Assembly: GCA_050633525.1 (NCBI GenBank)
Contig: JBOEGR010000037.1
Location: 14,754-78,753 of the forward strand
DNA length: 64,000 nucleotides
Source of the DNA: CANLBN01 sp050633525
Lineage (GTDB): Bacteria; Pseudomonadota; Gammaproteobacteria; Pseudomonadales; Cellvibrionaceae
Direction of reading: 5' to 3'
The position numbers and the translations under genes are program-made. The notes below the pieces were generated by a model, which was given only the letters and a program-made list of their open reading frames with translations, ran no database searches and was not told the DNA's origin. This document shows, one piece after another, positions 9,324 to 18,784 of this stretch. Within the stretch, counting starts at the first letter, position 1. The number at the start of each line of letters is the position of its first letter.

Positions 9324-10589
9324 CTACTGCCGAATATGCCCGTCACCAAAAACGACCCACTTTTGCGAGGTTAAACCCTCCAAGCCAACCGGGCCACGAG
9401 CATGTATTTTGTCAGTTGAAATACCAATTTCCGCGCCCAAACCATATTCAAACCCGTCTGCAAATCGGGTAGAAGCATTAATAATCACGGAACTAGAGTC
9501 AACCTGCGCCATAAACTGGCGAGCACGATTAATATCTTTAGTCACAATAGCTTCTGTATGGCCGGAGCTGTAAGTAGAAATATGCTCTACCGCAGCTGCC
9601 ATATCATCAACGACACGAATAGATAAGATAGGCGCTAAATATTCTGTCGCCCAATCTTCATCGCTGGCAGCATTAACATCGATTAATGCACGCGTGCGCT
9701 CACAACCGCGCAGCTCAACCCCCTTGTTTTTATACTCAAGAGCCAAACGCGGCAATATGGCCGAGGCAACGGGCTCCGCTACCAACAAGGTTTCCATCGC
9801 ATTACAGACACCATAACGATGTGTTTTGGCATTAATAGCAATATCGTAGGCTTTATCTAAATCTGCTAAGTCATCAATATAGACATGACATATCCCGTCT
9901 AAGTGTTTGATTACCGACACCGTCGCATTATTCGTAATACGCTCAATCAAGGCTTTGCCACCTCTAGGCACAACCACATCGACATACTGATCCATCGTAA
10001 TCAACTCGCCAACAGCTTCTCGATCAATCACTTCAACAACTTGTACTACGGCTGAGGACAAACCCTCTTTCTCCAAACCTTGCTGAATACAACGTGCAAT
10101 TGCCTGATTAGAATGAAGTGCTTCTTTGCCGCCGCGCAAAATTGTCGCATTGCCTGATTTGAGGCATAAGCTCGCAGCATCAATCGTGACATTAGGGCGA
10201 GATTCATAAATGATGCCGACCACCCCTAAAGGAACTCTCATCTTACCTACCTGAATACCACTAGGACGATATTTCAGGTCGGTTATTTCTCCACAAGGGT
10301 CAGGCAAAGCCGCCACTTGATGCAAACCCTCAATCATCTGATCTATGCCTTTATCATCTAGACTCAACCGATCTAACAAAGCATCATCGAGACCATCTTG
10401 ACGCCCTTGCGTCATATCTTTTTGGTTTGCCTCTATAAGCGAGGCTCTATCGGCGTCAAGGAATGCTGCAATCGACTTCAAGGCTGCATTTTTTTTACCT
10501 GTATCGGCCACCGCTATCTGACGAGCAGCCATACGGGCATCTTCGCCCAAGCCACGCATATATTCTTTAATATTCATTTGTTTTAACAT
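9324..10589 (-). CDS. proA: Gamma-glutamyl phosphate reductase
   Basis: ProA reduces gamma-glutamyl phosphate to glutamate-5-semialdehyde with NADPH in proline synthesis. The 421-residue length fits the family. Recognisable segments are VPLGVVGIIYESRPNVT, LCLKSGNATILRGGKEA, the catalytic cysteine in HRYGVCNAMETLL and the C-terminal RFADGFEYGLGAEIGIST. The start may be at 10589 (MLKQ) or four codons later at MNIKEYM; neither has a strong ribosome site. proB is not adjacent. Confidence 0.97.
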   Translation of the reverse strand: MLKQMNIKEYMRGLGEDARMAARQIAVADTGKKNAALKSIAAFLDADRASLIEANQKDMTQGRQDGLDDALLDRLSLDDKGIDQMIEGLHQVAALPDPCGEITDLKYRPSGIQVGKMRVPLGVVGIIYESRPNVTIDAASLCLKSGNATILRGGKEALHSNQAIARCIQQGLEKEGLSSAVVQVVEVIDREAVGELITMDQYVDVVVPRGGKALIERITNNATVSVIKHLDGICHVYIDDLADLDKAYDIAINAKTHRYGVCNAMETLLVAEPVASAILPRLALEYKNKGVELRGCERTRALIDVNAASDEDWATEYLAPILSIRVVDDMAAAVEHISTYSSGHTEAIVTKDINRARQFMAQVDSSSVIINASTRFADGFEYGLGAEIGISTDKIHARGPVGLEGLTSQKWVVFGDGHIRQ

Positions 10590-11086
10590 CTGCTTATACT
10601 GTCCACGTTATCCGGCTCTTTTATCACAAGGCTGCTGCCAAGAAGCTTTATTACAGCGCTTTTACCTCAAAACTTTTATCTCAAATATTTCAAAGTTTTA
10701 GCGCCACCCTCATTCGCCAAGTTATACTCACTCGACTAGCCGGTAGTAAAGATATACTGGGCGATACACTTGAAAAGAGTACTATCCACACATTATACAG
10801 CGATTGCGGGTAATTACAGTGTCCTTTTACTTCGGAACACACCAACCTAGCCCTCCCAACCAGCAAATAAAAGCCCTGCTAGTATTATGGTTATACAAAA
10901 CTGAGCTCAGCGAGACACTTACGACTAATGGTTTATTGAATGAAAACGTGAAATTTAAGCAATATGCGCTATGATTAATGCTCCGCCAATCTCGGATTTT
11001 CATGTAAAGACCCTCGTTTTGGCTGATACTCTAGGAAAAAAGTTTATTTATTAAAAATAAATTAAGCCAAAACAAAGAATAATTAA
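10590..11086. other. Intergenic region between divergent proA and the YfiR-kinase gene
   Basis: About 500 bases without a supported gene. It separates two divergently transcribed genes, so it must hold both promoters, but I could not pick convincing -35/-10 pairs. The one clear structure is the nested inverted repeat next to the kinase start, listed separately. Confidence 0.6.
11016..11073 (+). promoter_or_regulatory. Nested inverted repeat just upstream of the YfiR-kinase gene
   Basis: GTTTTGGCT at 11016-11024 is the exact reverse complement of AGCCAAAAC at 11065-11073. Between them, TTTATTT (11043-11049) pairs with AAATAAA (11055-11061). The outer arm ends 13 bases before the ATG at 11087. 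This could be an operator or a leader hairpin; function is inferred from position only. Confidence 0.35.
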
Positions 11087-13150
11087 ATGGTGAATATTAT
11101 GGACACTTTGCACTTTTTGAGTGCTTTTTCCAACAAGACTAAAAACACCTTTTTCTTGATGATACTGTGCTTACTATATTCATATAGCCAGCCGCTCTAT
11201 GCCCAGCCTACCGACAGGGCAAAACTCATTGTTTCATACAGCTACAACTTCGCAAAAAATATCGAGTGGCCTCAAGAAAACACATTAAACACCTTCACCA
11301 TTGCACTATTTGACGTAACAGACAAGGCGGTGATTAATGAATTCCTCAAACTTAACAATCGCATCAGCATTAAAAACGTCCCTATTCGTATTATCCAAAC
11401 AAGAAACCCGCAGGCATTACTGAACACCAACATGGTTTACATGGGGAATAATCAGAAAATTTCGGAAATTCAAAACCTAATTGGCAACACACCCATTTTG
11501 CTCGTCACATCAAACGCAAGCAACAAACGTTTAGTGATGATCAATCTATTCAGAGACAGTAATCAAGCGATCAAATTCGAGGTCAACAAAGCCAACCTCA
11601 TTAATAACAACTTAAAAGCTTTGCCCGAACTCATTTTACTGGGCGGCACTGAAATCGACGTCGCAAAACTTTATCGACAAGGACAAGCCTCTCTCGTCAA
11701 CCTACAAAACCAACTAGGATCGCAACAAAATAAATTAAGGCAATTACAGCAACAAAGTAACCAGCAAAAAACTCGAAACGATAACCTCTTAAAGCAAATG
11801 CAGAGTCTAAACAATGATGTTGAACAAACTAAAAAATTAAACTTTTCATTGTTAGAAGAGCTGGATACGCTAAATGAAACAATAGAAAGTAGTAAAACCA
11901 TCATTACCCAACAAAAAAACGATATAGCCGAGAGTGAAAAACAGCAGCAACTATTAATACAGCAAGTAGAAAAACGCAACGCCGAACTAAAAATAAAAGA
12001 ACAAGAACTAGAAGAGAAACAACAAGAGCTAACCGAAATTAGCCTATCAATTACCAATAAAGAATCTCGTCTATCGAGATTAAATCTCACCATCGACCAA
12101 CAACAAGCCGCCCTTGAATCGCAACGAGCTGAACTTGAACAGCAGCAAGATTCTATTGAAGCCTTAGACAAATTAGTTAGCGCACAAAGACGATCACTTT
12201 ATTTTATGATTGGCCTTGCTTTTGCTGCAACCGCTTTACTTTGTCTTGGTATTTTTGCCTACAAAATGAAGAGAGAAGATAACGAACGTCTTGCACGGCG
12301 CAGCCATGATCTACAAGTTGCTCGCGATAAACTGGAAGTAGCCAAGCGTAAAGCGGAGGCTGCAAATAGGGCTAAAGGCGCATTCCTATCTTTAATGAGC
12401 CATGAACTCAGAACACCCTTACAGTCTATTATTGGTTACACCGATCTGGTGATCGAAGACCTCAAAGCTGAAGGTGACGAGATCTATAGCGATCAATTAA
12501 TACGAGTTAACACTAACGGTGAACGACTACTGGAATTAATTAACAATACACTTGATCTTGCTAAAATTGAAGCCGGAAAAATGAGTGTGCACCTCACACC
12601 AACTCATGTTAATTCTATTATCGAAGAAGCCGTCAGCAACATCAAACCATTACTGGCTAAGAACCATAACACCCTAGAAGTTGATGTCGATAACGACTCT
12701 CATATGCCGACAATTGATCACGACAAAATGCTGCACATGATGGTCAACCTTCTCAGTAATGCGACTAAATTTACGAAGAATGGGACCATCACCATCACCA
12801 TTCGTAACCAGCCTAACTTATTTACACTTATTGTGAGCGATACGGGCATTGGACTCAGCGATAAACAAAAAGAAGAAATATTTACTCGCTTTCATCAAGC
12901 TAATACAGGCGAAGCTAGAAAATTTCAAGGAACAGGCCTTGGCTTGTCAATCACGCAATATTTCTGTGAAGTCATGGGTGGCTCTATTAGAGCTGAAGAT
13001 AGGATCGACAGCAGTAATCAGCACCCAAAAACAACAAAGAAACAGAAGCAGCAAGGCTCCTCTTTTATTGTTGAGATACCTTTACCAGTAGTTATTGTCG
13101 ATAAAAAGTTTATTGGCTTAGAAGACGACGAAATCAGCGCCGTTGCATAA
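11087..13150 (+). CDS. YfiR-domain (DUF4154) sensor histidine kinase
   Basis: A 687-residue membrane kinase. After a signal peptide/anchor (about 12-40, ending PLYAQ) comes a periplasmic YfiR-like (DUF4154) domain (about 42-190, with IVSYSYNFAKNIEWP and LILLGGTEID). A very long glutamine-rich coiled coil (about 205-365), one membrane segment (about 370-392), a HisKA domain with the phospho-acceptor in SHELRTPLQ (H near 439) and a HATPase domain (NLLSNATKFTKNG, DTGIGLS, GTGLGLS) follow. No receiver or output domain is fused, so a separate regulator must exist; none is adjacent. YfiR-family proteins act as periplasmic sensors that gate membrane signalling enzymes; here the sensor is built into the kinase. 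The TonB receptor 190 bases downstream is probably its functional partner (inference). Confidence 0.85.
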   Translation: MVNIMDTLHFLSAFSNKTKNTFFLMILCLLYSYSQPLYAQPTDRAKLIVSYSYNFAKNIEWPQENTLNTFTIALFDVTDKAVINEFLKLNNRISIKNVPIRIIQTRNPQALLNTNMVYMGNNQKISEIQNLIGNTPILLVTSNASNKRLVMINLFRDSNQAIKFEVNKANLINNNLKALPELILLGGTEIDVAKLYRQGQASLVNLQNQLGSQQNKLRQLQQQSNQQKTRNDNLLKQMQSLNNDVEQTKKLNFSLLEELDTLNETIESSKTIITQQKNDIAESEKQQQLLIQQVEKRNAELKIKEQELEEKQQELTEISLSITNKESRLSRLNLTIDQQQAALESQRAELEQQQDSIEALDKLVSAQRRSLYFMIGLAFAATALLCLGIFAYKMKREDNERLARRSHDLQVARDKLEVAKRKAEAANRAKGAFLSLMSHELRTPLQSIIGYTDLVIEDLKAEGDEIYSDQLIRVNTNGERLLELINNTLDLAKIEAGKMSVHLTPTHVNSIIEEAVSNIKPLLAKNHNTLEVDVDNDSHMPTIDHDKMLHMMVNLLSNATKFTKNGTITITIRNQPNLFTLIVSDTGIGLSDKQKEEIFTRFHQANTGEARKFQGTGLGLSITQYFCEVMGGSIRAEDRIDSSNQHPKTTKKQKQQGSSFIVEIPLPVVIVDKKFIGLEDDEISAVA

Positions 13151-13339
13151 ACCCCACAACACACCAAAAACGGTTTCATTTTACATACAAAATGCGTAAT
13201 ATGATGTTCTTGTTTTTCAATATGAGAGTGTTAACAGATAGAGCCAATAATAATAAACGCAAACAGATACAAAGCGAGCAATAGAAAGCGATTAATAAGC
13301 TAATAAATAGCCGATCCACTTTAGAGCTACCCTTAATCA

Positions 13340-15523
13340 ATGACAATAACAACAGCGAATAAAATTCTACTTGCGACTCTAGGCCTACACGCTAGCAGCC
13401 TTAGCTATGGGCAATCGAGCAACTACGGAAAAGACTTAGATTACCTATCCCTAACACTAGAAGAACTCGGCAAGATTAAAGTCTCCATTGCCACCGGCAA
13501 CAACACCCCCATTGAACAAGCTCCAGCCGTAGCAACGGTTATCACCGCCCAACAAATTGAAGCCATGGGAGCCAGAACCCTAGATGAAGTGCTGGAAACC
13601 GTACCCGGCCTACATGTTTCGATATCCGGTACAAATAGACTGGATTCCATCTACTCCATCAGGGGAATCCACACCAGTTTTAACCCTCAAGTACTTTTAT
13701 TAATTAATAACACACCCCTCCAATCCCCATTCCAAGGGGGCAGACCAACCCTATTTCGCCAACCAGTCAATAGCATAGAAAAAATAGAGGTAATCCGAGG
13801 GCCAGGTTCAGCCGTGTATGGCGCCGATGCATTTTCTGGTGTTATCAATATTATTACGAAAACAGCCAAAGACATTGCCGGAAATGAAATAGGAATAAGA
13901 TCAGGCTCATTTGATTACCAAGAGGCTTGGATACAAACCGGAACTCAACATGAAGACTGGGGAATGTCTTTCACACTGAATTACCAGCACAGTAATGGCG
14001 ATAAAGAACGAACCATAAATTCTGACTTCCAAACTATGCTCGACTCCAATAGCAGTTACTCTACCAACTCTTCGCTATCTCCAGGCAGCCTGTCCACGAG
14101 ATATGAAGTTGTAGATGCTACTATCGCTGTTGAAAATCAAAACTGGAAAGCAAATATACGCGCATGGGAATCGGACAATACAGGTAATGGGGCTGGTGGC
14201 GCTCAAGCATTAGACCCAAAGTCAGGCGACAACTACACGTTATATACAGCCGACGCTGCATTCCAAACGTCTGACTGGTTTGACGGGTGGACTAATTCAG
14301 CAAAACTTAATTATACTTATTACAAGCTGGATTCTAATTTTATTCTCCTACCCCCCAATACAAGAGTAGCCATATCAGGCGGGAACATAGCTGTCGACCC
14401 TAACAACAATCTCGACCCATTACCCGGCTCTACCATTTTCACGTTCACAGAGGGCCTAATAGGAAACCCAAATGCTAAAACTGAGGATGCTCAAATAGAG
14501 CTAACCAGTACATATAAAAATTTGAACAATCATCAAATCCGTTTAAGCACTGGCTCACGCCATCAAACAATCAGGACAAGTGAAACTAAAAACTTTGGAC
14601 CTGGCGTCATATCTGACTCATCGCCAACAACTCTTGACGGGACATTAACCGACGTTTCGGGGACAAATAATATATATCTACCGGACAGCTCAAGAACAGT
14701 GAATTATCTTTCTCTTCAAGATGAGTGGAATATACAAGAAAACTGGAAACTGGTTACCGGTATCAGACACGACAAGTATTCAGACTTTGGAAGCACTACC
14801 AATCCAAGGCTAGCTCTTGTCTGGCAAAAATCTGAAAAACTCTCGACAAAAATCCTCTACGGCAGTGCTTTCAGAGCGCCTTCTTTTGCCGAACTCGGCT
14901 TTCAGAACAACCCTGCTGCTATAGGAAATAAAAATTTAGATCCGGAAAAGATAGACACTTACGAAGTTGCTTTTAGCTACCAGCCTTACTCTTCTTTTAG
15001 AACCGACCTAAGTCTTTACTATTATCAAGCCAAAGACCTAATTGAGTATGTATTTACTCCCGACGCGGGGGGCCTTCAAGCACAAAATGTAAGAGACCAA
15101 GATGGCCACGGCTTTGAATGGGAAGCCAGCTGGGAATTAACACAAAACTTCCGTATAAATACTAACTATGCCTGGCAACGGTCTGAGGATAGCGATAGTG
15201 GGCAAGAAATAGCGGACGCTCCCCAACAACAACTAACCCTTAGCTCCTTTTGGAAAATAGCACCTCAATGGCTACTCAGCAGCCAAATAAACTGGGTCGC
15301 CGATCGCAAGCGCGCCCAAAGTGACGCGCGCAGTGATATTGACGATTACACCTTAGTTGACCTGACCCTGAAACGTCAAAATGCGTACAAAAACCTTGAT
15401 GTAGGGCTTGGTATACGCAACCTTTTCGACGAAGATGCGCGCGAGCCTAGCGATGGCATAATAGCCGACGACTTTCCCTTAGAAGGCAGAAGCTTTTGGG
15501 CTGAACTACGTTACCAATTTTAA
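13340..15523 (+). CDS. TonB-dependent outer-membrane receptor
   Basis: A 727-residue outer-membrane receptor. A signal peptide (about 1-24, ending SYGQ) is followed by the segment LDYLSLTLEELGKIKVSIATG, a plug domain (about 50-165, with VIRGPGSAVYGADAFSGVINII) and a 22-strand-type barrel ending in the terminal phenylalanine of AELRYQF. The ligand cannot be told from sequence. Receptors with this LSLEELG-type N-terminus often lie beside YfiR-domain proteins, as here, which suggests signalling or uptake linked to the upstream kinase. It may be co-transcribed with the kinase, although the 190-base gap allows its own promoter. Confidence 0.92.
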   Translation: MTITTANKILLATLGLHASSLSYGQSSNYGKDLDYLSLTLEELGKIKVSIATGNNTPIEQAPAVATVITAQQIEAMGARTLDEVLETVPGLHVSISGTNRLDSIYSIRGIHTSFNPQVLLLINNTPLQSPFQGGRPTLFRQPVNSIEKIEVIRGPGSAVYGADAFSGVINIITKTAKDIAGNEIGIRSGSFDYQEAWIQTGTQHEDWGMSFTLNYQHSNGDKERTINSDFQTMLDSNSSYSTNSSLSPGSLSTRYEVVDATIAVENQNWKANIRAWESDNTGNGAGGAQALDPKSGDNYTLYTADAAFQTSDWFDGWTNSAKLNYTYYKLDSNFILLPPNTRVAISGGNIAVDPNNNLDPLPGSTIFTFTEGLIGNPNAKTEDAQIELTSTYKNLNNHQIRLSTGSRHQTIRTSETKNFGPGVISDSSPTTLDGTLTDVSGTNNIYLPDSSRTVNYLSLQDEWNIQENWKLVTGIRHDKYSDFGSTTNPRLALVWQKSEKLSTKILYGSAFRAPSFAELGFQNNPAAIGNKNLDPEKIDTYEVAFSYQPYSSFRTDLSLYYYQAKDLIEYVFTPDAGGLQAQNVRDQDGHGFEWEASWELTQNFRINTNYAWQRSEDSDSGQEIADAPQQQLTLSSFWKIAPQWLLSSQINWVADRKRAQSDARSDIDDYTLVDLTLKRQNAYKNLDVGLGIRNLFDEDAREPSDGIIADDFPLEGRSFWAELRYQF

Positions 15524-16024
15524 AACAACCCCACTAAACCCAGACTCTTCACAAACACCTGAAATACCCGACTAGACCTTATTCACTCAGCAAACAGACG
15601 AAATCATGGCACCAAGCCCAACCAAACTTTCGATTTAACGACAAAAATAAGCAACACAACACCTCATTCAGAAAAACCCATACACCTTAATAAAAATAAA
15701 AAGTAGCGACTGGATCACATTTTTTATATTATTTTTGGCGCATCTTGTATTTTTTTATTGCAAAAGGCTAAAAAATAGACATAATGCACGCGCCTTTGAT
15801 GTAAACGGTATCATTTACCCAGACCAAAAAAAGCTTTTTAAATTAATGCGTATCAATAACGACTTAATTTAGCAATATCGGACATACGGCCTCTGACTTA
15901 GCAGGCAACATGACTCTCTGCGCACAAGCATAGTGACTTCAGAAGTACCCGATTGATATTCACTGCATTCCTAATTGCATGGAATGACATACCAAAACGT
16001 GTTTAGCCCCTCGGAGATGTACCC
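15524..16024 (+). other. Intergenic region upstream of the ThDP-enzyme cluster
   Basis: About 500 bases with no supported gene. It is AT-rich in its second half and holds the candidate promoter listed separately. An imperfect dyad, GTAAA at 15801-15805 with TTTAC at 15814-15818, lies just downstream of that promoter and could be an operator. No terminator for the receptor gene is evident. Confidence 0.5.
15758..15785 (+). promoter_or_regulatory. Candidate sigma-70 promoter for the 16.0-21.6 kb cluster
   Basis: TTGCAA at 15758-15763 and CATAAT at 15780-15785 are separated by 16 bases and lie in a locally AT-rich stretch about 240 bases before the GTG start at 16025. This is a pattern match only. 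Confidence 0.3.
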
Positions 16025-17836
16025 GTGTCTAGAACCACAGAAAACATTGCCCAATATATTAACCCCAATGGAATAACGGAGCCCCAACAAGATTTGTCGG
16101 ACTTAATTGTTCGATACCTTGAGCATATCGGCGTCGACCATGTGTTTGGTGTTCCTGGTGGAGCAATAGAACCGATTTACAATGCACTAGCGCGCAGCGC
16201 AAGAAAGGGGGGGATTCAACCAGTCAATGCTTGCCATGAGTCAGCCGCAGCTTACATGGCAGATGGCTATTACAGAGAAACAGGCAAGCTCGGTGTTTGT
16301 ATTGCAACATCGGGGCCTGGAGCAACCAACCTTATTACTGGGGTTGCTTGTGCTTACGACAATAATATTCCCATGCTGGTAATTACTGGGCAGCCCGCGA
16401 TACCCTCATTCGGGAAAGGCGCTTTACAAGAGTCGGCTTGCTCCGGTGTCAATGTAGTAGGCATGTTCCGCCACTGCACCCGCTATAACTCTCTTGTTTC
16501 CCATCAAAACCAGTTGGAAAGGAAACTCGCCAATGCTGTACTCACAGCCTTTCAATCGAAAGGGCCTGTCCACTTATCGATACCCGTCGATATACTGAGA
16601 GAAAACCTCAACAGCCACACCCCTCAATATAACTTATCCGACAAGCTTGATCGCAATTTATCCAGCATGGATGAAGATAGCGTAGACGAACTAGTCACTA
16701 TATTAAGGGATCACGATAAACCAGTTTTTTTTATTGGTAGCGGTGCCGTCGAGTCAATAGATGCCATTATGTTATTGGCTGATATCACCCACGCTCTTTT
16801 TGTAACGACGCCTGATGCCAAGGGTTTAATTAACCCTCTACACAAATCCTATCGTGGTGTGTTTGGATTGGGCGGCCATGATAGCGCTATTGATACCATA
16901 CAGCATAACCGGAGTGTTACCTTAGCCTTTGGTACCGGCTTTGGTGAGTTCTCAAGTAACAATTGGTCTGAAAGCCTACTCAATGAACAACTGGTTCATA
17001 TCGATGACACGTCCGATAACTTACTGCGTTCGCCCATGGCCAAGCTGCATGTACACGGGCGTATACTGACCATCTGTAACCGACTAATTGATCAATTATT
17101 GTTAGCGCCAAGAAAAGAAAGTGGCGGTGATAAAAGCTTATTGGTACCTGAAACTCTCAACCCTTATGTGTCACTGCAAGAGCCAGATAAATACCACTCA
17201 GATGCGGTTCCGCTTAAGCCGCAAAGATTAATGAAAGAGCTATCAGAACGCTTCCCTCCTAATACGCGCTTTTTAGCTGATGCGGGCAATAGCATGATGT
17301 GGGCCCCTCATTATTTACAACCACAAAATCGACGAGAGCAACAGCTATATAACAAAACCGAACGACGCTCAAGCAATGCTAGCTGGCTTCGATTAACACT
17401 GAATTTTGCTCCCATGGGTTGGGCCATAGGGGCTGCCGTTGGCGTAGCCCGAGGCAACCCTGATTGCCCGACAGTGTGTATTACTGGGGACGGCTCTTAT
17501 TTGATGAGCGGACAAGAAATTACCATTGCTGCACAAGAACAATTACCCGTTGTCTTTGTCATACTGAATGATGGAGTATACGGCATGGTCATGCATGGTC
17601 AGCGCTTAGCAGGAGCGGAACCTATTTGCTTTAATTTGCAAGCAGTTAACTTTTGTGACTTGGCCAAAGCTATGGGGATCAACGCGTATATTATTGAATC
17701 GCCGGATGATTTTACTCAGTCTCTGATGGACGATATATTAAGCCGAAAAGGCCCCACACTATTGGATGTTCGAATTGACCGAGAAGAGATGCCGCCGATG
17801 GTTTCCCGACTCAAGACGCTAGGCAGCATCCAATAA
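16025..17836 (+). CDS. ThDP-dependent acetolactate synthase-like enzyme
   Basis: A 603-residue thiamine-diphosphate enzyme of the acetolactate synthase/pyruvate oxidase superfamily. It starts with GTG at 16025 after a good GGAGA site. The Pyr domain carries the catalytic glutamate in CHESAAAYMADGYY (about residue 72) and TSGPGATNLITG. The central domain is nucleotide-binding-like (VFFIGSGAVES). The PP domain has the GDG...N ThDP motif in CITGDGSYLMSG through VILNDGVYGM (about 486-520). It lacks a neighbouring regulatory ilvH subunit and is followed by citrate-synthase-like and acyltransferase genes, so a role in branched-chain amino acid synthesis is unlikely. I infer decarboxylative carbon-carbon bond formation from a 2-oxo acid in a specialised pathway. 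Substrate unknown. Confidence 0.85.
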   Translation: MSRTTENIAQYINPNGITEPQQDLSDLIVRYLEHIGVDHVFGVPGGAIEPIYNALARSARKGGIQPVNACHESAAAYMADGYYRETGKLGVCIATSGPGATNLITGVACAYDNNIPMLVITGQPAIPSFGKGALQESACSGVNVVGMFRHCTRYNSLVSHQNQLERKLANAVLTAFQSKGPVHLSIPVDILRENLNSHTPQYNLSDKLDRNLSSMDEDSVDELVTILRDHDKPVFFIGSGAVESIDAIMLLADITHALFVTTPDAKGLINPLHKSYRGVFGLGGHDSAIDTIQHNRSVTLAFGTGFGEFSSNNWSESLLNEQLVHIDDTSDNLLRSPMAKLHVHGRILTICNRLIDQLLLAPRKESGGDKSLLVPETLNPYVSLQEPDKYHSDAVPLKPQRLMKELSERFPPNTRFLADAGNSMMWAPHYLQPQNRREQQLYNKTERRSSNASWLRLTLNFAPMGWAIGAAVGVARGNPDCPTVCITGDGSYLMSGQEITIAAQEQLPVVFVILNDGVYGMVMHGQRLAGAEPICFNLQAVNFCDLAKAMGINAYIIESPDDFTQSLMDDILSRKGPTLLDVRIDREEMPPMVSRLKTLGSIQ

Positions 17837-17968
17837 AATACGATGGCCTCTACCATTCATAACTTAAGTTTTTTATGAACACATATTATAAAGATGTCTA
17901 TAGATGCTCTATTTAATCAAAGACAATATGTAAACTACTTTTAAGCTATTACAACCCAATAACATATT

Positions 17969-18784
17969 ATGACCAAACGCAAACACGATGAAGTTCGCAG
18001 CCGTAACGAAGCTTTTACTGATAAAACGGCAACACGTATCTGGCATGAAACACCTTGCGACGACAACCCCTATATTGCCTCATCCGCTTTATGCCACGGC
18101 TACGACTTACAAGAACTGATCCGTGAATGCAGTTTTGTGGACGTTTTTTATTTATTGTTCCGGGGAGAACTGCCCAGCAAAGAAGAATCATCATTGCTCG
18201 AAGCTCTCATGATAGCGCTCATCAACCCTGGACCTAGGCATGCGGCTACTCGTGCTGCAATGAATGCAGGCGTAGGTAAAACGATGCCTGTTCATATTTT
18301 GCCTATTGCACTGACTGTGATGGGGGGAGAACACTTGGGCGGTGGAGAAGTAGAGCCTGCTATGCGTTTTTTACGTAAATATCAAAAACAAAAGTCCTCA
18401 GATTTTTTCTTGTCTTTAGAAAAGTCTGATAACGGCGATGCGGATAGAGAAAATACACACCCAGGTTTTGGCTCTATCTACAGCGGCATTGATATTTTAA
18501 CCCAGAAAAATGCCGATCAATTACTAAACCTACCTGCTGCCGGAAAAGCATTAAAATGGGGAAATGAATTGGCAAAAAAGCTCAATGAAAAAAGTATAGG
18601 CTGGCTACCAACCGGTTTAGCGGCAGCTGTTTTTGCTGACCTAGGCTTCCAACCTAAAATGGGGGGAGCATTATTCCAACTACTCAGTGCGCCGGGGCTA
18701 GCCGCTCATGGCTTAGAACTATCAAACAAACCTATTACCGCTATGCCTTATGTCCGCGATGAAAATTATGTTATCGAAAAGTAA
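17969..18784 (+). CDS. Citrate-synthase/citryl-CoA-lyase-fold protein A
   Basis: A 271-residue protein related to short citrate synthase/citryl-CoA lyase proteins; ordinary citrate synthases exceed 370 residues. The fold is suggested by GPRHAATRAAMNAG and MGGEHLGGGEVEPAM (about 108-127), where the histidine aligns by eye with the first catalytic histidine of citrate synthase (GPxHGGA). Downstream, PGFGSIYSG (about 167-175) takes the place of the GFGHxVY loop, with serine for the second catalytic histidine. IGWLPTGLAAAVFADLG replaces the segment that normally carries the catalytic aspartate. It overlaps the next gene by 35 bases. Likely forms a complex with protein B; activity is uncertain. 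Confidence 0.7.
   Translation: MTKRKHDEVRSRNEAFTDKTATRIWHETPCDDNPYIASSALCHGYDLQELIRECSFVDVFYLLFRGELPSKEESSLLEALMIALINPGPRHAATRAAMNAGVGKTMPVHILPIALTVMGGEHLGGGEVEPAMRFLRKYQKQKSSDFFLSLEKSDNGDADRENTHPGFGSIYSGIDILTQKNADQLLNLPAAGKALKWGNELAKKLNEKSIGWLPTGLAAAVFADLGFQPKMGGALFQLLSAPGLAAHGLELSNKPITAMPYVRDENYVIEK

Noticed and set aside
11671..12171. A 166-residue cysteine/serine-rich frame on the minus strand
   Set aside because: It is the antisense shadow of the glutamine-rich coiled coil of the kinase; no ribosome site or domain.
16025..17836. IlvB, acetolactate synthase for branched-chain amino acids
   Set aside because: No ilvH or ilvC is near, and the neighbours are citrate-synthase-like and acyltransferase genes; the enzyme also differs at the WGMVxQWQ-type segment.
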